A program made the position numbers and the translations under genes. Under the pieces are notes generated by a model. The model did not search any database and was not told the DNA's origin. It saw nothing but the letters and a program-made list of their open reading frames with translations. This document shows positions 36,783 to 45,456 of a stretch of DNA of 64,000 nucleotides, in pieces (within the stretch, counting starts at the first letter, position 1; each line of letters starts with the position of its first letter). The stretch covers positions 186,001-250,000 of the forward strand of contig NZ_QUHC01000003.1 of NCBI RefSeq assembly GCF_003479425.1. The letters run 5' to 3'. This stretch comes from Odoribacter sp. AF15-53. Its GTDB lineage: Bacteria > Bacteroidota > Bacteroidia > Bacteroidales > Marinifilaceae.

Positions 36783-38339
36783 ATGAAATATAAGATACTC
36801 GTTTTTATTTCGTTCCTGATCATCCAAATCGGATGTAAAGAAGCGTTAGATATTGAACCGGAGAGTTCTTTGACGTTTAAAAATGCGCTGAACACGCCCA
36901 AAGATTTTGAGTCGGCTCTTAACGCGACGGATCATGCCGTGAAATACATGATTTGTAATTTCACGGGTGAAGATCCGGGGAATCAAGTGCAAAAAGGTTG
37001 GTATGTAGATGAAGTTATGAAAGGAACGTATTTGGAAATACTTCAAAATAACAGTCCGGAATATATACTTAATTTGAATTGGAAGCCGTTTTATGAAACA
37101 ATAGCCTTTGCCAATGTTGTTCTGCACAATGCGGATGGAAGTGGTATTTCAAAAGAACGACGTGACATTTATAAAGGACAGGCTTACTTTTATAAAGCGT
37201 TGGCCTATCTTGAATTATTGCATATCTGGGGAGATTGTATATTAATTCGGGATGACGTGGAATTTTTGCCAATCCCTAAATCTGATTGGACGGAAGTAGC
37301 AGATTATGCCATTGAACAAGCGCAGAATGCGGTAGACTTGTTGCCTGAATTCGAGAAGGTAACAGATTGGCAAGGAAATGCTCCTCGTTTTAAATCAACT
37401 CCCTGTAAAGGTGCGGCAAATGCTCTTCTTGCCCATCTTTGCGCGTGGAAGGCAGGAGGGAAGTATTATTCAAAGAATCAAGACTATGACGAGAGATTAT
37501 TATGGGAACGTGCAGAACAAGCCTGTAGCCAGGTGATCGGTTCCGGGACATATCATCTTGTCCCCAACGCGGAAGCTATATGCACGGATGCTTTAGTCGC
37601 TAATAGTCAGGAAAGTGTATACGAGACGGTATTCAAGGATTTCTGGAATGAAAAAGAGGGATACATGAACGGGGCGGCTGACATGCTCTCGATACCCGGT
37701 TATTTTTATCATTGCTATCCTTTGCGGGCTGAATTCCCGGCTTCTTTCATAAAATATATAGGAGTTTGGATATACAACTCCACGGTAAGAGAGATGTATT
37801 CGGGTACGGATGAAAGGAAAAATGCTTTTTTCTATAAATTGGATGAAATGGATAAACCGGAATATGGGGGATACGCTTTCCCGAATAAATGGCGATTACC
37901 GATGGTTGAAACTTCCGGGCCGAATAAAGGAATGACGTTGAATATTAATCAAAATAGAGTTTGGTGGCGTTTAGCCGATATTTATTTGTTGAGAGCGGAA
38001 TGCCGTTCCCGGCTTGGAGGTGAATACATTGCTGGTGCTATTGATGATTTGAATGAAATTCGAGAGCGTTCGAAAGCAAAACTATACGATGCAAGTGAGT
38101 ATGCCGGGGATCTGAGGTACGCTATCTTTAAAGAACGGGAAAAAGAGTTGATCATGGAAGGACAACGCTATTATGATATTATCCGGAATGGCTACGTGCG
38201 TACGGAATTAGAAGGTGGGTTCAGAACGCTAACGGATCAGGATCTTATAGATGGAGCCCTTTTTTGTATGATTTCTAAAAAGGCATTCAGCCAGAATCCC
38301 TTGTTACGGCAAAACACGTATTGGCATAATCGTAAATAA
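36783..38339 (+). CDS. SusD/RagB-family surface lipoprotein (locus 2)
   Basis: A 518-residue lipoprotein with Cys in IIQIGC (residue 18). SusD features are KGQAYFYKALAYLELLHIWGDCILI in the TPR-like half, VWWRLADIYLLRAECRSRLGG, and EREKELIMEGQRYYDIIRNG near the C-terminus. It forms the lid of the locus 2 SusC. Two further lipoprotein genes follow closely. The ligand is unknown. Confidence 0.94.
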   Translation: MKYKILVFISFLIIQIGCKEALDIEPESSLTFKNALNTPKDFESALNATDHAVKYMICNFTGEDPGNQVQKGWYVDEVMKGTYLEILQNNSPEYILNLNWKPFYETIAFANVVLHNADGSGISKERRDIYKGQAYFYKALAYLELLHIWGDCILIRDDVEFLPIPKSDWTEVADYAIEQAQNAVDLLPEFEKVTDWQGNAPRFKSTPCKGAANALLAHLCAWKAGGKYYSKNQDYDERLLWERAEQACSQVIGSGTYHLVPNAEAICTDALVANSQESVYETVFKDFWNEKEGYMNGAADMLSIPGYFYHCYPLRAEFPASFIKYIGVWIYNSTVREMYSGTDERKNAFFYKLDEMDKPEYGGYAFPNKWRLPMVETSGPNKGMTLNINQNRVWWRLADIYLLRAECRSRLGGEYIAGAIDDLNEIRERSKAKLYDASEYAGDLRYAIFKEREKELIMEGQRYYDIIRNGYVRTELEGGFRTLTDQDLIDGALFCMISKKAFSQNPLLRQNTYWHNRK

Positions 38340-38364
38340 TTCATGAATGTATAAAGATTTGAAC

Positions 38365-39012
38365 ATGAAAAATATATTGTTATTTATTGGGATCATGCTT
38401 GTTCTTGCTGCATGTGACACGAAGCAGACGGTAATTGATACAGGAGTTTCAAGCCCGTATTTTGATGGAACGATGATGGAATATTTGCGTTCGGACAAGT
38501 ATAATTGGGAGTTAACGGTTGAAATGATAGAACATGCCGGATTGACAGACCTTTTTGAAGGAACCGTGGATACGTTGCCCGAGATTACTTTTTTCGCACC
38601 TCCGAGTTATTCTATCCTTCGCTTTCTGTGGGAATCTCAGGAGAAGGGGGATGCCGAGAGTTATTATGAAAAAGTAGAAGATATTCCCGTTAAATTATGC
38701 CGGGAATTTATATTGAAACACGTGGTGAAAGGAAAACACCTTAAAGAAAGCATCGGGTTTAGGAATATGTCCTACTATATCAACGAGGAAGAACAAGACG
38801 GAGGAACAAACTTCACTTGTTTGAACGGGAATCGTGTTATTGCTTATCTGCAAAGAGAATCTTATGCTGGTGTTGCAGATGCCGGGGCGATAACAATGTA
38901 TCTTTTTTCATGGACAGCAGATACTTACGTTCCGCTCGCTTCTCCTGATATTCAACCGTCTAATGGTGTTGTCCATGCGTTGAATTATGGCTATGATTTT
39001 GGTAATATTTAA
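38365..39012 (+). CDS. Fasciclin-like lipoprotein (locus 2)
   Basis: A 215-residue lipoprotein when started at MKNILLFIGIMLVLAAC (Cys at LAAC); an ATG 18 bases earlier would only lengthen the basic end. The body resembles a FAS1 (fasciclin) domain: LTDLFEGTVDTLPEITFFAPPSYSILRF (H1-like motif region), LCREFILKHVVKGKHL, and a late GVVHALNYGYDF. FAS1 domains mediate adhesion or polysaccharide binding; several Bacteroidetes Sus-like loci carry one. Its place right after susD suggests a surface accessory role. Domain call by motif, not search. Confidence 0.75.
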   Translation: MKNILLFIGIMLVLAACDTKQTVIDTGVSSPYFDGTMMEYLRSDKYNWELTVEMIEHAGLTDLFEGTVDTLPEITFFAPPSYSILRFLWESQEKGDAESYYEKVEDIPVKLCREFILKHVVKGKHLKESIGFRNMSYYINEEEQDGGTNFTCLNGNRVIAYLQRESYAGVADAGAITMYLFSWTADTYVPLASPDIQPSNGVVHALNYGYDFGNI

Positions 39013-39023
39013 GTAAAAAGATT

Positions 39024-39566
39024 ATGAAAGTGAAGATTATATCGCTATATCTCGTCTGTTTTTTGAGCATAGTAATGATGAATTGTCAGGATATAACAGT
39101 GGGTTATCTGATCACGGAATATGCAAGTTATAGCATTGACACGATGGTCGTGAAAAAAGACCTTGACGTGACTCCTCCCCACGAAGTCCCTAACCCTAGG
39201 TATGAAATGTATATAAGTATGGGATTAACTCCTGAACAGATCGCCGACAGGTATAATATTTTTCCTACTATGCTGGGAGGAGAAGGAGAGGATTATGAAA
39301 GGGTGTTACGTGATCAACCGTGGGTTAGTTCTGCCATCGAGGGGATCGAAGGAACTCCCCCGATTATTGTTACTATAAAATCAATAACTTCGGAACAAGG
39401 TGACGTGGAAAAACTCAAAGCGTGTCTTTCTGTCCGGGGGAACGGGATGTTTCAGGTTCCTGTAAAAAATGAAGTTCCTGTGGGACGTTATAAAATTTCG
39501 CTAACCTTTACAAATGAAGGGCGATCTCACGACGTGAACGATTGCTTCACGATCATCGTGAAGTGA
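39024..39566 (+). CDS. Lipoprotein of unknown family (locus 2)
   Basis: A 180-residue lipoprotein: signal peptide MKVKIISLYLVCFLSIVMMNC with Cys near residue 21. I do not recognise the family. The mature protein has an acidic, Pro-rich N-terminal half (LDVTPPHEVPNPRYEMYIS) and a C-terminal beta-sandwich-like part (PIIVTIKSITSEQGDVEKLKACLSVRGNG, VPVGRYKISLTFTNEG) that looks like an immunoglobulin-type fold. It is the last gene of the locus 2 operon, 11 bases after the fasciclin-like gene and before a strong terminator. A SusE/F-like glycan-binding role is possible. Confidence 0.7.
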   Translation: MKVKIISLYLVCFLSIVMMNCQDITVGYLITEYASYSIDTMVVKKDLDVTPPHEVPNPRYEMYISMGLTPEQIADRYNIFPTMLGGEGEDYERVLRDQPWVSSAIEGIEGTPPIIVTIKSITSEQGDVEKLKACLSVRGNGMFQVPVKNEVPVGRYKISLTFTNEGRSHDVNDCFTIIVK

Positions 39567-39602
39567 TTATATAATGGCCAACAACCGGTGTGTCGTTAGA
39601 AG

Positions 39603-39645
39603 GAGAGGCGGTTCGTGTAAAACTGCCTCTCTTGTTTTGATTTTT
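39603..39645 (+). terminator. Rho-independent terminator of locus 2
   Basis: An 11 bp stem (GAGAGGCGGTT with AACTGCCTCTC, one G-U pair) with a 7-base loop, followed by TTGTTTTGATTTTT. Confidence 0.85.
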
Positions 39646-39880
39646 CATCCCGAACGAAAGGTGGTCGGGAAAAAATAAAGTGTTCCCGAGAGTACGCAAC
39701 CACGATAACAATCGTTCCGCAACCGTCCTGTCCGGAGGTAGTCCGTACTTATTCGGGAGTTGTACTGGACTTGTTACCTGTCTTGTGCCTCACTTCTATT
39801 TGTTTGCTTCTTGTTTTTACTAAGAATTTTTTATTTTTCTGAAACGTGTTTATTAAGTAATTATAAATCGAAATTGTTAT

Positions 39881-39888
39881 TACCTTTG
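39881..39888 (+). promoter_or_regulatory. -7 element upstream of the locus 3 sigma gene
   Basis: TACCTTTG matches TAnnTTTG exactly, but no TTTG lies at the right distance upstream. A leader of about 54 bases would result. Confidence 0.35.
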
Positions 39889-39948
39889 GCATAATTCGCT
39901 ACTTGGTTTGTGATTTTTTCCTTATAATTGCAAGGTAAAATGTAACGT

Positions 39949-40494
39949 GTGAATTGGAAAACGCAGATATTAACAGATTTTCAACGAGGAAAATTGAAAT
40001 CCTTCTACCGGGATGTATACCCGGGATTGATTTTGTATGCCTTGAAATATCTGGGGGAGGAGAACGAGTTTTTGGCCGAGGATTGCGTGCAGAACGCTGT
40101 TTTTAGTGCCTGGGAACGGAGGGATAAGTTCGAGTCAATTTACACGTTTAAATCTTTTCTTTATACTTCAATTAAAAACGAAATTGTCAGTATCCACCGG
40201 AAAAATTCAGCCCGGGAACGTTATGTGCAACAATTGGAAAACGACTCTTTTTTCCGTGATTCTGTTATTGATCAGGAAGCTCAAACGTTGTTGTATAGTG
40301 CGATTGAGAAACTACCTGAAAAAGCGAGAGTCGTTTTCGAAATGAGTTTCATAGAGGGATTGAAGAACACGGAGATTGCTGAAAAGTTGGAATTATCGGA
40401 TAGCTCCGTGAAGAAATATAAGGCAACAGCCTTGGATTTTTTACGGGAACGTTTGGATCCGTCTTTATTTATGTTCTTGTTTTCAGGGCTCTAG
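39949..40494 (+). CDS. ECF-type RNA polymerase sigma factor (locus 3)
   Basis: A 181-residue FecI-like sigma factor. Region 2 contains LAEDCVQNAVFSAWERRDKF and FKSFLYTSIKNEIVSIHRKN; region 4 contains KNTEIAEKLELSDSSVKKYKATALDFLRERL. The only plausible start that keeps region 2 complete is a GTG at 39949; there is no in-frame ATG before residue ~26. The fecR follows 86 bases later. It is the switch for the locus 3 uptake and protease-like gene set. Confidence 0.92.
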   Translation: MNWKTQILTDFQRGKLKSFYRDVYPGLILYALKYLGEENEFLAEDCVQNAVFSAWERRDKFESIYTFKSFLYTSIKNEIVSIHRKNSARERYVQQLENDSFFRDSVIDQEAQTLLYSAIEKLPEKARVVFEMSFIEGLKNTEIAEKLELSDSSVKKYKATALDFLRERLDPSLFMFLFSGL

Positions 40495-40526
40495 TATTTT
40501 TCTTGAAAAAAGTTCACTTTTTAATT

Positions 40527-40550
40527 ACCCCTTTTTGACGGGATTGCGTT
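40527..40550 (+). promoter_or_regulatory. Candidate ECF-sigma promoter of fecR (locus 3)
   Basis: ACCCCTTTTT (40527-40536) with CGTT at 40547-40550. The block lies 54 bases before the ATG chosen for fecR. Confidence 0.55.
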
Positions 40551-40580
40551 ATAGGGGAAATTTTGAAAAATGACCGTATT

Positions 40581-41750
40581 ATGACACATGAAATGAAGGA
40601 ATGGTATCGAATAGCCGGATTGTTAGTCCGACAACGGGTAGGACAGATTACCGGGGATGAACTTCGGGAGTTGGAAGCATGGAAGGAGGCAAGTCCGGAA
40701 AATCAAGTGTTGTATGATCGTTGGCAAAATGAGGATTTTTTGGAAGTGGGTTATGAGAAATTCAAGAGTGTTGATCGTGAGAGTGCTTTGCAGGAAATGG
40801 AAAAGCGGATAGCGTATAAACATCGAAAAGGATTGAGATTACGTGTATTGCGTTGGAGTGTTGCGGCTGCCGTGGTGGTCGTGGCCGCACTAAGTAGTTT
40901 GTATTTATTTGAGAGATCGAATGAACGGATTGTTCCGGCACAAGAATCGATCGCCTTGATGAAACCTCAACGGCCTGTGTTAAAACTAGATAATGGAAAG
41001 ACGATGTTGTTGGATACCCTGGAAGGAAATTTTGAGGAGGCCGGGGTTTTGGTGAAGAAAGCCGGAGGATCGACCCTTTCTTACATGGCTGAAAATACGG
41101 GTGCGGAAATGAAATTGGCTTATAACACGATCGTGGTTCCCAAGGGGGCCGAGTTTGATCTGGTGCTGGCTGACGGAACGCAGGTTTGGTTGAATGCCGA
41201 TTCTAAATTGAAGTATCCGGTAGCTTTCGGGAAGGATCAACGAGAAGTGGAACTGGAAGGAGAAGGATATTTTAAGGTCGTGAGAGATGAAAAGAGACCT
41301 TTCCGGGTAGTTGCGAAGGGGCAGACGGTAGAGGTATTAGGCACAGAATTTAACGTGGATGCCTATCCGGGAGAGGTAAATGTTTATACAACTTTAGTAA
41401 ACGGGAAAGTCAAAGTTGATGTCGAGGGGAAAATCGTAGTGCTTGACCCGGGAATGCAATCCGTGGTCAGTGACAAGAATGTGTATACTCGTAAAGTGAA
41501 CGTGGATGAGGTGGTAAGTTGGCGAAACGGGATGTTCGTGTTGGAGGATCATACTTTGGAAGAGATCATGTCGAAGTTGGCTCGTTGGTATGACTTTACG
41601 GTTTTCTATCAGAACATATCGTTGAGAGGGGCTACTTTTAAGGGGAAAATTCCCCGTTACGCTTCTTTCGAGTCGATTTTAAATATATTGGAAAAAACGG
41701 GGGACGTGAAATTTAATGTTAAAAATAAAATTATAACTGTTTATCAATAA
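40581..41750 (+). CDS. FecR-family anti-sigma factor (locus 3)
   Basis: A 389-residue anti-sigma factor from the ATG at 40581 (MTHEMKEWYRIAGLL); an in-frame TTG 18 bases earlier is possible but would put the start too close to the candidate promoter. Membrane helix LRWSVAAAVVVVAALSSLYLF (about 91-111), FecR domain (TIVVPKGAEFDLVLADGTQVWLNADSKLKYPVAFG to VLGTEFNVDAY), DUF4974 (GMFVLEDHTLEEIMSKLARWYDFTVFYQ). It should control the locus 3 sigma factor. Confidence 0.94.
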   Translation: MTHEMKEWYRIAGLLVRQRVGQITGDELRELEAWKEASPENQVLYDRWQNEDFLEVGYEKFKSVDRESALQEMEKRIAYKHRKGLRLRVLRWSVAAAVVVVAALSSLYLFERSNERIVPAQESIALMKPQRPVLKLDNGKTMLLDTLEGNFEEAGVLVKKAGGSTLSYMAENTGAEMKLAYNTIVVPKGAEFDLVLADGTQVWLNADSKLKYPVAFGKDQREVELEGEGYFKVVRDEKRPFRVVAKGQTVEVLGTEFNVDAYPGEVNVYTTLVNGKVKVDVEGKIVVLDPGMQSVVSDKNVYTRKVNVDEVVSWRNGMFVLEDHTLEEIMSKLARWYDFTVFYQNISLRGATFKGKIPRYASFESILNILEKTGDVKFNVKNKIITVYQ

Positions 41751-41755
41751 ATAAA

Positions 41756-41783
41756 AAAGGGGAATTTGGTCGATTCCCCCTTT
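41756..41783 (+). promoter_or_regulatory. Stem-loop between fecR and susC (locus 3)
   Basis: AAAGGGGAAT pairs with ATTCCCCCTTT (one bulged C) around a 7-base loop, 6 bases after the fecR stop. The arms carry A and T runs, so it is the most terminator-like of the four. Confidence 0.5.
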
Positions 41784-41835
41784 ACAAACATCTGTTGGTC
41801 GCAGATGCATGTTTAATGTAATACTTTACAAATGT

Positions 41836-44800
41836 ATGAAAAAAAAGAGTATGAAGGGTAATCTTCGTGGGAGAAGATTGCGAAAAATTCTGTTAGTTAT
41901 GACATTAAAAATCTTTATTCTGTTGTGTGCTTTCGGTTCTGTAAGTGCGATGGGATATTCACAGGATCAGAAGATGAGTGTAAATTTCCATGACGAGATG
42001 CTTGGAAACGTGCTGGAATTCCTGAAAAGTAATTCGGATTATGAATTCGTTTACCGGACGGAGATTTTAGGAGATACGAGGGTGAAGAACTTGGAATTGA
42101 CGAATGTAACATTGAAAGAAATTCTGGATATTGTGTTACGCCAGAATGGATTTGATTACGAGATTGTTGATAAGGTCGTGGCGATTCGTAAATTGGCGAT
42201 GACTCAACAAAAAAAAGAAATCAAGATTTCAGGAAAAGTGACGGATGAACGAAAACAACCGATGCCGGGTGTGACCGTTATGGTTAAAGGATTAACCGTC
42301 GGAACGGCAACGGATAAAAACGGGAACTACGTGTTGAGATTACCGGAAATGAAGGAGCTTATCCTGATATATTCTTTCGTGGGAATGGAAGCCCGTCAGG
42401 TGAAGTATACGGGACAGGACACGATTAACGTGGTACTGAGAGAAACGGTGAACGAAATGGACGAGGTGACCGTGGTGAGTACCGGGTATCAGAGCGTGAA
42501 TCGTAGGGATATGGTGGGGTCCTACACGACGGTAAAGGCGGAAGATATCATGATGCCCGCCTATGCCAATATCGACCAGATGTTACAGGGACAGGTGCCG
42601 GGAATGATCGTGTTGAATTCCAGTGCTCGTGCGGGTTCCAGTCCGAAGATTCAGATTCGGGGAACTTCCACGTTACTAGGTAATCAAGATCCTATTTGGG
42701 TGGTGGATGGAATTATTCAGGATGATCCGATTTCCATTAATGCCAGTTCTAACATGGCGCAGGATATGCGGGAGATTATTGGGAATCAGGTTTCTTGGTT
42801 AAATCCGAATGATATTGAGACGATTACTGTGTTGAAAGATGCTTCTGCCACGGCAATATACGGTTCCCGGGCTTCAAACGGTGTTATCGTGGTTACGACG
42901 AAAAAAGGGAAAATGGGACGTATGTCTATTAATTATTCCGGTAATTTTTCGATCGCTCCTCGTCCGAGGTACAAGGATTTTAACTTGATGAATTCGCAGG
43001 AACGAGTCAAATTCAGCGAGGATGCATTTGCTGCGGGGATGAGGTATAAATTTGATCCGATAAAACAAGTTACTACTTATGAGGGGGCTTTGAAGATGTT
43101 TCAGGATGGTGAAATCACTGCAGACGAATTTATCCAGACGCATAATCACCTGGAGACGGTGAATACGGATTGGTTGGATTTATTAACCCAAACTTCTTTT
43201 GGACACAATCATAACGTGAGTGTTACCGGGGCGTCGGATAGGATAAATTACGCCCTTTCCGTGGGGTATAATTCAAATGATGGTCAGGAGAAGGGAAATA
43301 GTTCCGAGCGTTTGACCGGTCGGGCTGCCATAACATTGAATTTGCGTGATAATATTCGAGCAAATTTTACGATAAATGGGACTACCGGAACGAATAAAGG
43401 ATTTAATGGTGTTAATCCTTTGAACTATGCTTTGACGACAAGCCGTTCTATTGCGGCATTCAATGAAGACGGAAGTTATTCTTATTATCGGAAAAAACTC
43501 GATTACAAATATAATAAAGAAGTGGAGTCTATAGGTTATAACGTGTTGAACGAGTTGGAGAACACGGGTTCAGAGGTGAACACGGGTAGTTTAAGATTGA
43601 GTTTTGATTTTCAATGGAAAATATGGAGTTGGCTGACTTATCAGTTTACCGGAGGGTACTCGTACAATACCACGAATAGCGAGTCTTGGGCATTGGAGCG
43701 TTCTACTGCTATTGCAGAACAATACCGGGGATATGATTACGGTTCCGTGGATGCCGAGGATCCGTGGTTTAGCGCAGCACTTCTTCCGTTCGGGGGAACT
43801 TTGTTCAGTTCTGCCGCCACGGTGTCCTCGTATAATGTTCAGAATAAATTGATGTTCTCGAAGTCGTTTAACGAGAATCATCGGTTGAATGCTATGGTGG
43901 CAATAGAAACCCGTTCAACTAAAAACAAGAATGACCAAAACATGCGTTATGGATACGTACCCGACCGAGGTAATTTGGTTGTTCGTCCTACACTACCAGA
44001 TGATTTTGTTCCCGTGGGTGGTGGTGCGGTTATGAATGGTTTCGGGGTATTTGAAGATTTGTATAATGGTAGAAGTGCCTTAAGTGAAAAGACGGATAAT
44101 TTCTTCTCTGTTTTTGCAACATTGGCTTATTCATTGAAAAACAGGTATGTTTTTAATTTCAATGTGCGTAACGATGCATCCAATCGTTTCGGGCAGAACA
44201 CGAATAAACGTTTCGACCCGACTTATTCTTTTGGGATATCCTGGCGGATGAGTGAGGAGGCATTTATGCGGAATCAATTAGTGTTGACAAACGTCAATTT
44301 GAAAGCCACGTGGGGTATTCAAGGAAATGCTTTGACGAACCTCAGCCCGGATTTGATTTTGAATCAAAAGGGTGTGCTGGGTATGTTCAACGAGTATTAT
44401 TCGACCATTAATTCTATTCCTAACCCGAATCTTTCTTGGGAACGTACGCATTCGTGGAATTTCGGTTTGGATTTGCAATTCTTTAATAAGGTGAATGCCA
44501 ATGTTGATTATTATATCCGACGTTCCAATGCTATTATTTCCAAGGATATTCCTTATGAAAATGGGAAGAACACGATGTCTGTCAATGGCGGTATTATCTA
44601 TAACAAAGGTATCGAGTTCACGATTTCTTTTACCCCAGTAAACACGAAGAATTTCGGAATCAATATGAGTGTGAATTCTTCCAAGAACTGGAATTCTGGA
44701 GGGAAGGTAGATAAAGAAGTAGCAAGTTTGGGCTCGTTTCTGAATGGAGATAGTGAACGGATTTTGAAAAAGGGGTATCCGTTGGGAAGTATGTGGTCAT

Positions 44801-45444
44801 TTGATTTTGCCGGTTTGAATCCTGAGAATGGTCGTCCGATGTTCAATCGTATTATGTCGAAAGAGGAGTACAATGGGGATATGACCAGTTTCTTGAAATA
44901 TTCCGGGCAGAAAGATCCCTATTTTACAGGAGGGGTGAATTTGAATATCCGTTATCGTTCTTTTACGTTGGGGACGTCATTTTCTTTATTGCTAGGAGGA
45001 GTTGCTCGGTTGAAGTCTCCGTATAGTGATTTGGAGCATGGGATTTATATGCCGGATGCGGATAAGAACCTTAATCGGGATTTATTGAAACGATGGCAAC
45101 AGCCGGGGGATGAGGCTCACACGAGTATTCCGGGATTCGTGATCGGGGGACAGGATTACACGATGGCTATACCGATAGATGCTAGTTACAAGCTTTTTAA
45201 CGCTTATGCTAACTCGGATGCGTTGACTGTTCCACGGTCATTCCTGCGTTGTCGGGGGGTGAACCTGAGTTGGAGGTTGAATAATGAAATGGCGAAAAAG
45301 GCCGGGTTAAATAGTTTAACGCTAACGGCATCTGTGAATAACTTGTTTGTTATCGCTTCCAAACGATATAACGGATTTGATCCGGAGATGCCGGATCGGG
45401 TGATGCCGAAGACTTATTCGATAGGAATTAATGTTGGTTTTTAA
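41836..45444 (+). CDS. SusC/RagA-family TonB-dependent transporter with STN domain (locus 3)
   Basis: A 1202-residue transporter from the ATG at 41836 (MKKKSMKGN); an earlier in-frame ATG at 41809 adds nine residues with no function. Signal helix IFILLCAFGSVSAMGYSQ, STN domain (MLGNVLEFLKSNSDYEFVYRTEI), carboxypeptidase-regulatory-like domain (GKVTDERKQPMPGVTVMVKG), plug (VVSTGYQSVNRRDMVGSYT, VLKDASATAIYGSRASNGVIVVTT), barrel ending TYSIGINVGF. It heads the locus with exported redox and protease-fold proteins, so a peptide or protein substrate is possible, but this is inference from neighbours. Confidence 0.96.
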   Translation: MKKKSMKGNLRGRRLRKILLVMTLKIFILLCAFGSVSAMGYSQDQKMSVNFHDEMLGNVLEFLKSNSDYEFVYRTEILGDTRVKNLELTNVTLKEILDIVLRQNGFDYEIVDKVVAIRKLAMTQQKKEIKISGKVTDERKQPMPGVTVMVKGLTVGTATDKNGNYVLRLPEMKELILIYSFVGMEARQVKYTGQDTINVVLRETVNEMDEVTVVSTGYQSVNRRDMVGSYTTVKAEDIMMPAYANIDQMLQGQVPGMIVLNSSARAGSSPKIQIRGTSTLLGNQDPIWVVDGIIQDDPISINASSNMAQDMREIIGNQVSWLNPNDIETITVLKDASATAIYGSRASNGVIVVTTKKGKMGRMSINYSGNFSIAPRPRYKDFNLMNSQERVKFSEDAFAAGMRYKFDPIKQVTTYEGALKMFQDGEITADEFIQTHNHLETVNTDWLDLLTQTSFGHNHNVSVTGASDRINYALSVGYNSNDGQEKGNSSERLTGRAAITLNLRDNIRANFTINGTTGTNKGFNGVNPLNYALTTSRSIAAFNEDGSYSYYRKKLDYKYNKEVESIGYNVLNELENTGSEVNTGSLRLSFDFQWKIWSWLTYQFTGGYSYNTTNSESWALERSTAIAEQYRGYDYGSVDAEDPWFSAALLPFGGTLFSSAATVSSYNVQNKLMFSKSFNENHRLNAMVAIETRSTKNKNDQNMRYGYVPDRGNLVVRPTLPDDFVPVGGGAVMNGFGVFEDLYNGRSALSEKTDNFFSVFATLAYSLKNRYVFNFNVRNDASNRFGQNTNKRFDPTYSFGISWRMSEEAFMRNQLVLTNVNLKATWGIQGNALTNLSPDLILNQKGVLGMFNEYYSTINSIPNPNLSWERTHSWNFGLDLQFFNKVNANVDYYIRRSNAIISKDIPYENGKNTMSVNGGIIYNKGIEFTISFTPVNTKNFGINMSVNSSKNWNSGGKVDKEVASLGSFLNGDSERILKKGYPLGSMWSFDFAGLNPENGRPMFNRIMSKEEYNGDMTSFLKYSGQKDPYFTGGVNLNIRYRSFTLGTSFSLLLGGVARLKSPYSDLEHGIYMPDADKNLNRDLLKRWQQPGDEAHTSIPGFVIGGQDYTMAIPIDASYKLFNAYANSDALTVPRSFLRCRGVNLSWRLNNEMAKKAGLNSLTLTASVNNLFVIASKRYNGFDPEMPDRVMPKTYSIGINVGF

Positions 45445-45456
45445 ATACTTCGATGT

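Larger units (their letters stand above)
39567..39948. other. Gap of 382 bases between loci 2 and 3
   Basis: It holds the locus 2 terminator (39603-39645) and a -7 promoter element for the next sigma gene (TACCTTTG, 39881-39888). A GC-richer stretch at about 39645-39800 has short self-complementary pieces but no convincing fold or reading frame. Confidence 0.6.

Noticed and set aside
39645..39800. Structured RNA in the gap after locus 2
   Set aside because: Short complementary pieces exist but no single stable fold could be traced by eye, and no promoter or terminator brackets the stretch.
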